From positions 1 through 11,963 of the forward strand of contig CAZWDO010000014.1 of assembly GCA_964632485.1 (NCBI GenBank): DNA of 11,963 nt. Reading direction: 5' to 3'. The position numbers were made by a program, and so were the translations under genes. Below, piece by piece: positions 6,370 to 11,963 of the stretch; position 1 is the first letter of the stretch; each line of letters starts with the position of its first letter. The notes beneath the pieces were generated by a model. That model did no database searches. It was not told the DNA's origin and worked only from the letters and a program-made list of their open reading frames with translations. This DNA comes from CAZWDO01 sp964632485 [NCBI: uncultured bacterium]. GTDB lineage: Bacteria; JAGOEH01.

Positions 6370-8178
6370 TCAACTGTTTTTTTCTGAACGTTTGCGGTCG
6401 TTTTTATCCAATACTTTTTTTCTCATCCGGATATTGTGCGGAGTTACTTCCAGCAATTCATCGTCGGCGATAAATTCTAGGGCTTGCTCCAGACTGAATT
6501 TTACCGGGGGCGTCAGTTTAATGGCATCATCGGAACCGGACGCGCGCATATTCGTCAGTTTTTTGGTTTTACAGACGTTGATGATCAGATCGTCTTCTTT
6601 GGCGTTTTCTCCGACAATCATCCCTTCATAAACAGTAAATCCAGGCTCAATAAATATTTTACCCCTGGCTTGAAAACTATCCAGCGCATAGGCAATTGCT
6701 TTACCGGCTTCCAATGCAACCAATACGCCTTTATTCCGTTTTGGTATATCGCCTTTATAGTATTCATATTCATAGAAACTATGGTTAATTATACCGGTAC
6801 CTCGGGTTTCCGTCATGAATTCATTTCTAAATCCGATCAGTCCCCGTGAAGGAACCTTGAATTCCAGACGAGTATATCCATCGCTTCCCTGGATCATATT
6901 GAGCATCTCGCCTTTACGGATACCCAGCATTTCAATCACGACACCCACAAAATCGTCAGCGACATCAATCACTGCTAATTCAATCGGTTCGGTTTTATGA
7001 CCATCCAGGTCGCGATAGATGACTTCCGGCTTGGAAACTTGTAATTCAAATCCTTCACGCCGCATATTCTCGATGAGAATGGCCAATTGAAGTTCACCTC
7101 TGCCTTTAACGATAAATGAATCCGCTGAATCGGTCCGTTCCACAATCAGGCTGACATTGGTCTGCAACTCTTTTTGCAGGCGATCCCAGATATTTCTTGA
7201 AGTCACATATTTTCCGTCTTTTCCGGCTAACGGAGAATCGTTGACCATGAACGTCATGGCCAGGGTCGGGTCATCTATTTCAATCAAGGGCAAAGGGATC
7301 GGTTTATTCTTATCCGCCACGGTTTCTCCAACATCAATCCGCTCCATTCCGGCGAGTGTGATAATATCGCCGGCAAAGGCTTCTTTTACTTCTTTTTTCT
7401 TTAACCCCTCATACGTAAAAATTTTGGTAATCCGGTATAATAAGCGTTCGCCGTCACGTTTCATTAATACAATTTCTTCACCTTGCTTCACTTTGCCATT
7501 ATAGATTTTACCAGTCCCCATCTTGCCGAGGTAATTGTCATATTCAATGGTGGAAGCTAAAAATTGCAACGGTTGTTCAACATCGCCGTCAGTATCGTCA
7601 ACCTGGGATATAATGGTATCAAACAGTGGAATTAAATTGCTGGCCTCTTCGCTGGGATCATAACAAGCATAACCTATTTTTGCCGATGCATAAACGACCG
7701 GAAAATCCAATTGGCTGTCCGTGGCATTCAACTCAACAAACAGATCAAAAATTAGGTTTAAAACTTCATTTGGACGGGCGTTTTGTCGATCAATTTTGTT
7801 GATTACTACTATTGGACGCAATTTGTGTTCCAAAGATTTTTTCAGGACATATTTGGTTTGTGGCATGGGACCTTCAAACGCATCAACCAATAACAGCACA
7901 GAATCCACCATTTTTAGAATTCGTTGGACTTCGCCGCCAAAATCTGCGTGGCCAGGTGTGTCGATAATGTTGATTTTATAATCCTGATAATGGAATGCGG
8001 CATTTTTAGAAAAAATAGTGATTCCACGCTCTTTCTCAAGATCATTGGAATCCATGATCCGCTCATCAACTTTTTGATTGTCTCTAAAAACACCCGATTG
8101 TCTTAAAATAGCATCGATCAGTGTCGTTTTTCCATGATCAACGTGGGCAATAATCGCAATATTCTTAATTTTACTCAT
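6370..8178 (-). CDS. typA: Translational GTPase TypA/BipA
   Basis: This ribosome-binding GTPase of the elongation-factor family helps 50S assembly and translation under stress and cold. All five G motifs are present: AHVDHGKTT (residues 11-19), ERGITI (50-55), DTPGHADF (73-80), NKID (127-130) and SAK (165-167). The EF-G-like domains 2, 3 and 5 and the BipA-specific C-terminus follow, including RGLIGFRNEFMTETRGTG and NVCKTKKLTNMRASGSDD. The full length of 602 residues matches the family. The start at 8178 has AAAAGG about ten bases upstream. The gene stands alone: it is convergent with the DUF362 gene and divergent from the HAD gene, and is probably expressed from its own promoter near 8240-8266. 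Confidence 0.98.
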   Translation of the reverse strand: MSKIKNIAIIAHVDHGKTTLIDAILRQSGVFRDNQKVDERIMDSNDLEKERGITIFSKNAAFHYQDYKINIIDTPGHADFGGEVQRILKMVDSVLLLVDAFEGPMPQTKYVLKKSLEHKLRPIVVINKIDRQNARPNEVLNLIFDLFVELNATDSQLDFPVVYASAKIGYACYDPSEEASNLIPLFDTIISQVDDTDGDVEQPLQFLASTIEYDNYLGKMGTGKIYNGKVKQGEEIVLMKRDGERLLYRITKIFTYEGLKKKEVKEAFAGDIITLAGMERIDVGETVADKNKPIPLPLIEIDDPTLAMTFMVNDSPLAGKDGKYVTSRNIWDRLQKELQTNVSLIVERTDSADSFIVKGRGELQLAILIENMRREGFELQVSKPEVIYRDLDGHKTEPIELAVIDVADDFVGVVIEMLGIRKGEMLNMIQGSDGYTRLEFKVPSRGLIGFRNEFMTETRGTGIINHSFYEYEYYKGDIPKRNKGVLVALEAGKAIAYALDSFQARGKIFIEPGFTVYEGMIVGENAKEDDLIINVCKTKKLTNMRASGSDDAIKLTPPVKFSLEQALEFIADDELLEVTPHNIRMRKKVLDKNDRKRSEKNS

Positions 8179-8239
8179 TGAAGCGCATTTCCTTTTCCGG
8201 TTAAATTATCATTGTTTTAAATAAAATTGAATGCCTGAA

Positions 8240-8266
8240 TCTATACTATTCCTGGGCAAAAGTCAA
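8240..8266 (-). promoter_or_regulatory. Possible typA promoter
   Basis: Minus-strand TTGACT (8261-8266) is followed after 15 bases by TATAGA (8240-8245). The spacing is short, so the assignment is tentative, but it is the best element upstream of typA and leaves a leader of about 55 bases. Confidence 0.35.
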
Positions 8267-8334
8267 TAGAATTTTTTATATTTCTTTAATTATCCCTGAA
8301 AATGGAATGCAATAAGTAACTTTTGTAACAGAGT

Positions 8335-8367
8335 AGCGCTTTTGAGTCGATAAAAGTCGCTTTTTTT
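8335..8367 (+). terminator. Weak hairpin followed by T7, possible terminator
   Basis: AGCG at 8335-8338 can pair with CGCT at 8358-8361, and TTT at 8341-8343 with AAA at 8353-8355, across one mismatch and a wobble. A run of seven Ts follows at 8361-8367. The stem is imperfect, and no plus-strand gene lies just upstream, so it would only make sense for an unrecognised short RNA. Confidence 0.2.
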
Positions 8368-8397
8368 GATAGTGTATTTCAATGCAGTTGGACAGGA

Positions 8398-8416
8398 GTC
8401 TGACTGTCAGTCAGAC
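8398..8416. repeat. Perfect 19-bp palindrome, candidate operator
   Basis: GTCTGACTG and CAGTCAGAC are exact reverse complements around a central T. Three bases later TGAAAATTTTCA (8420-8431) is also a perfect palindrome. The pair lies about 90 bases upstream of the -35 box of the HAD promoter. The size and symmetry fit the site of a dimeric repressor or activator, though no regulator for it can be named. Confidence 0.5.
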
Positions 8417-8505
8417 ATTTGAAAATTTTCATTACTCTTCGTAAATTTTTGAGGTAATATTTTTATTAAGCGGGCGCACGCGTGAATTTAAACGACATTT
8501 TTTCC

Positions 8506-8534
8506 TTGACATTTTATGTTGATATAATTATCAT
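8506..8534 (+). promoter_or_regulatory. Promoter for the HAD-family gene
   Basis: TTGACA (8506-8511), a 17-base spacer and TATCAT (8529-8534) give a plausible sigma70-type promoter. A perfect TATAAT at 8523-8528 is only 11 bases from the -35 and is less likely to pair with it. The leader of about 115 bases contains the stem GGCTTT/AAAGCC at 8562-8583 with a 10-base loop. Confidence 0.5.
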
Positions 8535-8658
8535 GGATTGGTTTTATTGTTCAAAATTAAGGGCTTTATATAGGTAGAAAGCCAAAGGTATTATTGAGTG
8601 AACCCATTGGAAAGTGTAGATATAGCCATTATTTTCTTGGAAAAAAGGAGAATTTCAC

Positions 8659-9348
8659 ATGAATCGTCGTTGTTTAAAGGCGCTTATTTTTGATATGGAT
8701 GGAGTGGTTATCGATTCTGAATCAATTTGGGATCGGGTTCAGGATGAATTTTTAAAACGGCGAGGATACGTTTGGAAGCGTGAACAACTGAAGCCGTTGT
8801 TAGCGGGGAGCTCTCCTTTGGAAGCTGTCCGACGGATGCAGGAAATTTATGGATTCGATGGGGATTTAGAGGAACTCAGTCGTGAACGTTTAGAAATATA
8901 TCACAATTTTCTTCCCAACATGGTTCGGTTTGTCGATGGCTTTAAAACTTTCTTCAACGAATATAGCTCCAGTTATCGGGTGGCTATCGCTACTTCCGCG
9001 GATCGTTCAAGTTTTGATTTAGTCGATTCAATCTTAAATCTAACTGATCTCTTTAAAGGAAATATCGTTACAATTGATCAGGTCAATTTTGCCGCCAAAC
9101 CAGATCCTGATCTGTTCCTTGAAGCCGCCCGTCGATTGCGCTTGGAACCCGGGGCTTGTATGGTGATTGAAGATGCGCCATTGGGGATTCAAGCGGCTAA
9201 AGCGGCTGAAATGATGTGCATCGGATTAGCGACAACTTTCCCGTCCTCATTTTTAGAGTGTGCCGATTGGGTTGCCAAAGATTATGATGCTATTGCCATG
9301 ATAATAAATGTTATGCGGGGTGGTTGCGCCTCGGAGTTATGCCAGTAA
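8659..9348 (+). CDS. HAD-superfamily hydrolase, beta-phosphoglucomutase/phosphatase-like
   Basis: The 229-residue product carries all the motifs of the HAD subfamily I (beta-phosphoglucomutase and phosphoglycolate phosphatase-like) group. Motif I is DMDGVVIDSE with nucleophile D12 and acid/base D14, motif II is ATS (111-113), motif III is the lysine in AKPDP (K147), and motif IV is EDAPLGI with the magnesium ligands E171 and D172. The helical cap lies between about 20 and 85. It is a cytoplasmic magnesium-dependent phosphotransfer enzyme. The substrate, a sugar phosphate or similar, cannot be fixed from sequence alone. AAGGAG lies eight bases before the ATG. It is transcribed alone, divergent from typA and ending only six bases from the convergent NlpC-like gene. 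A sugar link to the ROK/TonB genes nearby is suggestive but not shown. Confidence 0.92.
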   Translation: MNRRCLKALIFDMDGVVIDSESIWDRVQDEFLKRRGYVWKREQLKPLLAGSSPLEAVRRMQEIYGFDGDLEELSRERLEIYHNFLPNMVRFVDGFKTFFNEYSSSYRVAIATSADRSSFDLVDSILNLTDLFKGNIVTIDQVNFAAKPDPDLFLEAARRLRLEPGACMVIEDAPLGIQAAKAAEMMCIGLATTFPSSFLECADWVAKDYDAIAMIINVMRGGCASELCQ

Positions 9349-9354
9349 GTAATG

Positions 9355-10248
9355 TTATTCGGAATCAGGCAGGCATCGGCGAATGGTTAAAGCTCCTTTT
9401 AGAGCGAATATTTTGATCGCATCAGCGATAGGCGCGGGCTTTCCTCCACTTGGCGGAACGACCCAGCCCCCAGATTCCAGATAATAGAGCCCATCCTCTA
9501 ATTCGACAATTATGCCAAAATGGCCGTTTAATCCCAATATGTCTCCAGCCTGCAACCGCTTCTTGTCTTTCGGAGTTAATATTCCGTTTTGGGAAATAGC
9601 CAGGATTTCTCGCCCCAATCCTACTAATTCACTGGTATCGAGTCTATACCGGTTGGGTGTGCCCTCACGTCCGCCTTTATCCCTAAGTTGATGGTTCAGG
9701 CAATAGTTGCGATATCCCGATGAACTGAATAAGGCTGCAGGATCGTCAGCGTTTATCATACCTAATTCCACGGCCAGCTCATAGGCCGATACGGTAAATC
9801 CGGAGCAATCCAGGCCATAGCGATACTGGTAGCGGATCCCTTCAGACTGGGGATCGTCCAAATCCAACAGATCGCCGCCCCAGCGGTAGAATTCTTTGCC
9901 CAAATAAAGCTGATAGGAGTTAAAAATAATAATCGCTAATGTGTTTATAAGTTGCAATTTTGGCAGCCTTGCCAGTTCCGTTTGATAGGGTTTGAGCGCT
10001 GGTTTGATAATCGAGTTCATAAATTCACGGTTGGCGGTTCCATATCCTGATATCCGTAAATCACCTTTGATCAGAGTGAGAGTATCTCCCTGAACGTCCG
10101 GGCCAAAATTTCCTTCGGTATAATCCTGGGCGATTGAGGTGTAAATTTCCTGCCATATCGGCTGGGAATGAGTGGTATTTTGAGCCGATAGTGTGGCTGC
10201 AAAGGTAAGCCATAGACAAGTAATCAACCAAAATCCAGTATGGTTCAT
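9355..10248 (-). CDS. Secreted NlpC/P60-like cysteine hydrolase
   Basis: The 297-residue product begins with a signal peptide (hydrophobic core at 5-20, cleavage near LSAQ, residue 23). An N-terminal region of about 95 residues has no clear assignment. The NlpC/P60 signature then follows: YRWGGD (121-126) and LDCSGF (147-151) with catalytic C148, and later GDILGLNGHFGIIVE with catalytic H243. A third polar residue of the triad is not obvious; the ESGGW segment near 258-262 is the best candidate region. Such enzymes usually cut D-Glu to diamino-acid bonds in cell-wall peptides, so a periplasmic peptidoglycan role is inferred. About 95 residues separate Cys and His, longer than in minimal family members, which points to an insertion. 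AGGAG lies about ten bases before the ATG, and a good promoter is at 10293-10321. Confidence 0.8.
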   Translation of the reverse strand: MNHTGFWLITCLWLTFAATLSAQNTTHSQPIWQEIYTSIAQDYTEGNFGPDVQGDTLTLIKGDLRISGYGTANREFMNSIIKPALKPYQTELARLPKLQLINTLAIIIFNSYQLYLGKEFYRWGGDLLDLDDPQSEGIRYQYRYGLDCSGFTVSAYELAVELGMINADDPAALFSSSGYRNYCLNHQLRDKGGREGTPNRYRLDTSELVGLGREILAISQNGILTPKDKKRLQAGDILGLNGHFGIIVELEDGLYYLESGGWVVPPSGGKPAPIADAIKIFALKGALTIRRCLPDSE

Positions 10249-10292
10249 ACTAACAAACTCCTGTGTTGGGTTATCTTGTTTTCTTAATTAAC

Positions 10293-10321
10293 AAAGTACA
10301 ATAAAAAAAAAGATTTGTCAA
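10293..10321 (-). promoter_or_regulatory. Promoter for the NlpC/P60-like gene
   Basis: Minus-strand TTGACA (10316-10321), a 17-base spacer rich in T, and TACTTT (10293-10298). The predicted start near 10286 falls within the TTAATTAA copy at 10284-10291. Confidence 0.5.
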
Positions 10322-10329
10322 GAAAAATG

Positions 10330-10357
10330 TTGACTTTTAATTGTTTTTTTTTATATT
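10330..10357 (+). promoter_or_regulatory. Promoter for the ROK regulator
   Basis: TTGACT (10330-10335), 16 bases, then TATATT (10352-10357). The predicted start near 10364 overlaps the TTAATTAA at 10357-10364 and leaves a leader of about 100 bases. Confidence 0.45.
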
Positions 10358-10463
10358 TAATTAATTGGGAAAAATGATTCCTTTTGGTACGTTAGGTTTG
10401 TTTGGTTAATTAACTTTTAATTGACATTAGAGCGTAAGCAAATCACTGTCCATTGGAGAGCCA

Positions 10464-11711
10464 ATGAAAAGAATTCGAGAGTATAATGAAATATTAGTAT
10501 TACGGACGATTCAGGCGGAGAATCCTATTTCACGGGTGGAGTTGGCGCGGCGGTTGAATTTATCGCGAGCGGCTTTAACTGGCATTGTGCAGCGTTTGGT
10601 GGATGTTGGTTTATTAATGGAAGTGGGCCGGGGTAGTACGACTGGTAAAGGTGGCCGTCGGGAAGTGCTGTTGAGTTTTAATCCAGCTTTCGGGGCAATT
10701 CTGGCGGTAGAAATTGATCAAGATTATACGCAATGCGGTTTGTTCGATTTGAATATTAATCTTCAGGATCAGAAATTAGTAGTTAATACCAAAGATCTCG
10801 ATCCTTCCGCTATTATTAAAATGATTGCGGAGACCTGTCATTCCTTGATTAAAAAAAACAATATAGAATTGCAGAGTATCATCGGTATGGGTGTAGGTAT
10901 GCCGGGTGTTATTGATTACCAAAAAGGGCAAGTTATTGAAGGTGGGATTATCCAACGATGGCATCATTATCCGTTGTGCGCGGAATTGGCAAGTTATTTT
11001 TCGTTTCCCGTATTTATAGAAAATAATGTCAAAGCCGTTACTCTCGGCGAATTTTTTTTTGGGAGTGGTCGGCATGCTGAAAATTTGGTTTGCTTTTGGT
11101 TTGGGAATGGCATCGGTGTGGGTATGATACGCCAGCATTCACTTTACCGGGGATATACCGCGAGCGCCGGGGAGTTGGGTTTTTGGGAACTTATTCCCGG
11201 AATTCAGAACGGATTGCCTTTAGTCCATGATGATTCAAATAAAATATGGGGAGACCTGTTATCCTTGAAAAATTTTTTTCAAAGTATCCGCAAAGGCATT
11301 GACCAAGGCTGGAATACAATGTTAAAACATGGTTTTAATCTGAATGATGTTTTAAATGCGGTTGAAAAAGGGGATCCTCTGATTCTGCACTTGTTTAAAG
11401 TATATGGTAAATTAATGGGACAATTGAGCAGTCTGGTCTTGTATATTGTCAATCCGTCAGTAATAGTGTTTGCTGGCCCGTTTTTTTCAAACAGTACGGT
11501 TCTCTTCGATGAGATACGGAAATATCTACAAAAAAGTTACCTCCATAGCTCTATTGAGAAAACGGAATTACGTTGTACCAGTTTGAAAAATGAAGCGGTT
11601 CTGGTAGGAGCCGCCAGTTTGGTCCTCAATGATTTTTTTCTTTTACCTACCGATGAATCTTCCAGCCGAAGCCGTTCGATGTTTGTCGGCATGAAACAGA
11701 GCGCGGATTGA
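10464..11711 (+). CDS. ROK-family transcriptional repressor (NagC/XylR type)
   Basis: The product has 415 residues. A winged helix-turn-helix at about 10-55 (ISRVELARRLNLSRAALTGIVQRLVDVGLL) binds DNA. A ROK sugar-kinase-fold domain follows from about 75 to 385: AVEIDQDYTQCGLFDL, GVGMPGVID, and the phosphate-loop-like GNGIGVG at 214-220. The kinase active site is lost: the usual NDAN motif reads ENNVKA (186-191), so the catalytic Asp is Asn, and the GH plus CxCGxxGC zinc site is absent, GELGF (236-240) being followed by no cysteines. It should therefore sense a sugar without phosphorylating it. GGAGAG precedes the ATG by three bases. A TonB-dependent receptor gene starts 62 bases downstream and is the probable target, with autoregulation likely through the upstream spacer. 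Confidence 0.93.
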   Translation: MKRIREYNEILVLRTIQAENPISRVELARRLNLSRAALTGIVQRLVDVGLLMEVGRGSTTGKGGRREVLLSFNPAFGAILAVEIDQDYTQCGLFDLNINLQDQKLVVNTKDLDPSAIIKMIAETCHSLIKKNNIELQSIIGMGVGMPGVIDYQKGQVIEGGIIQRWHHYPLCAELASYFSFPVFIENNVKAVTLGEFFFGSGRHAENLVCFWFGNGIGVGMIRQHSLYRGYTASAGELGFWELIPGIQNGLPLVHDDSNKIWGDLLSLKNFFQSIRKGIDQGWNTMLKHGFNLNDVLNAVEKGDPLILHLFKVYGKLMGQLSSLVLYIVNPSVIVFAGPFFSNSTVLFDEIRKYLQKSYLHSSIEKTELRCTSLKNEAVLVGAASLVLNDFFLLPTDESSSRSRSMFVGMKQSAD

Positions 11712-11773
11712 GTATTGGAAATGTAGATTGAGGAAACGATATTTTAGTTTTGGCAGTTGAAAGGAGAATAATA

Positions 11774-11963
11774 ATGAGATATCACCAAATTTTATTTTTG
11801 TTTGGGCTGACGAGTATTATTTTTGGGCAGGAAGCCATGAATAATTTAATGACGCTCAGTCTGGAGGAATTGATGAATGTTCCTGTGTCATTGGGAACAC
11901 GCGGGGACGACCGGACCCCCTTCAATTCGCCAGCGCCGATTGATGTAATCTCTGCAGAAGATA
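11774..11963 (+). CDS. TonB-dependent outer-membrane receptor, N-terminal part (3' partial)
   Basis: The frame is open from ATG 11774 to the window end, about 63 residues. AAGGAGA lies before the start. A signal peptide (MRYHQILFLFGLTSIIFGQ, cleavage about residue 18-19) is followed by LSLEELMNVPVSLGTRGDDR and then PAPIDVISAED. That layout is typical of the mature N-terminus and plug of TonB-dependent receptors, where the ISAED stretch starts the plug domain. Such receptors import sugars, siderophores or cofactors across the outer membrane using energy from TonB. Its place 62 bases after the ROK repressor favours a carbohydrate ligand. No SusD-like partner is visible within the window. Confidence 0.85.
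   Translation, partial: MRYHQILFLFGLTSIIFGQEAMNNLMTLSLEELMNVPVSLGTRGDDRTPFNSPAPIDVISAED

Larger units (their letters stand above)
8179..8658. other. 480-base divergent spacer between typA and the HAD gene
   Basis: No ORF with coding character is seen. The spacer holds the presumed typA promoter (8240-8266), a T-run preceded by an imperfect hairpin (8335-8367), a perfect 19-bp palindrome (8398-8416) followed by a 12-bp one (8420-8431), a plus-strand promoter (8506-8534) and a leader hairpin (8562-8583). It is unusually long for the gene density here. Confidence 0.6.
10284..10423 (+). repeat. Repeated AT-rich putative operators in the divergent spacer
   Basis: The self-complementary TTAATTAA occurs at 10284-10291, 10357-10364 and 10406-10413. 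The first two cover the predicted start points of the two divergent promoters. An 11-base direct repeat ACTTTTAATTG lies at 10333-10343 and 10413-10423. TTAGGTTTGTTTGG at 10392-10405 resembles the left half of XylR-type ROK operators. AT-richness makes some of this expected by chance. Confidence 0.35.

Noticed and set aside
6328-6393. AAACGTTC/GAACGTTT inverted repeat as a shared terminator between DUF362 and typA
   Set aside because: Eight-base arms 50 bases apart, partly inside typA and without a suitable T-run; probably chance.
8506-8528. TTGACA with the perfect TATAAT at 8523
   Set aside because: A spacer of only 11 bases is too short for a sigma70 promoter; TATCAT at 17 bases is preferred.

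Overview
The window reads as bacterial chromosome from a Gram-negative, probably uncultivated lineage in or near the FCB/KSB1-Calditrichota part of the tree. The clues are a leucine-rich-repeat (LRR) protein ending in a FlgD-like/Por-type C-terminal sorting domain, a TonB-dependent receptor plug, an outer-membrane-type protein and several signal peptides ending in xAQ or xGQ. This placement is an inference from protein style; there is no rRNA here to confirm it. No mobile element, CRISPR array, tRNA, rRNA or known defence system was seen.

Region 1 (1-2730) is G-rich and GC-rich on the + strand. It holds the tail of an unidentified gene, a basic ORF containing a signal-peptide-like segment, a large LRR surface protein and a small secreted protein. 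The signal peptide and the LRR protein lie in different frames and appear to be one gene split by a -1 shift, most likely at a run of six Gs at 465-470. Region 2 (2713-6328) has much lower GC. It contains a minus-strand PilZ-like protein and, divergent from it, a two-gene unit of an outer-membrane-type protein plus a DUF362 ferredoxin-domain protein. The spacer between them carries good sigma70-type promoters in both directions and three copies of ATCGGGNTTTT.

Region 3 (6370-9348) has the housekeeping translational GTPase typA/bipA on the minus strand and a divergent HAD-family phosphatase/phosphomutase on the plus strand. The 480-bp spacer between them contains a perfect 19-bp palindrome. 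Region 4 (9355-11963) has a minus-strand secreted NlpC/P60-like hydrolase, a divergent ROK-family repressor with a degenerate kinase site, and the start of a TonB-dependent receptor just downstream. The ROK gene and receptor look like a sugar-responsive regulator with the transporter it probably controls. TTAATTAA sits at the predicted start points of both divergent promoters in this last spacer.

The most notable observations are the split LRR gene, the composition break near 2.7 kb, the repeated putative operators in the two divergent spacers, and the little-known PilZ-like protein. No clearly novel multi-gene system is evident.
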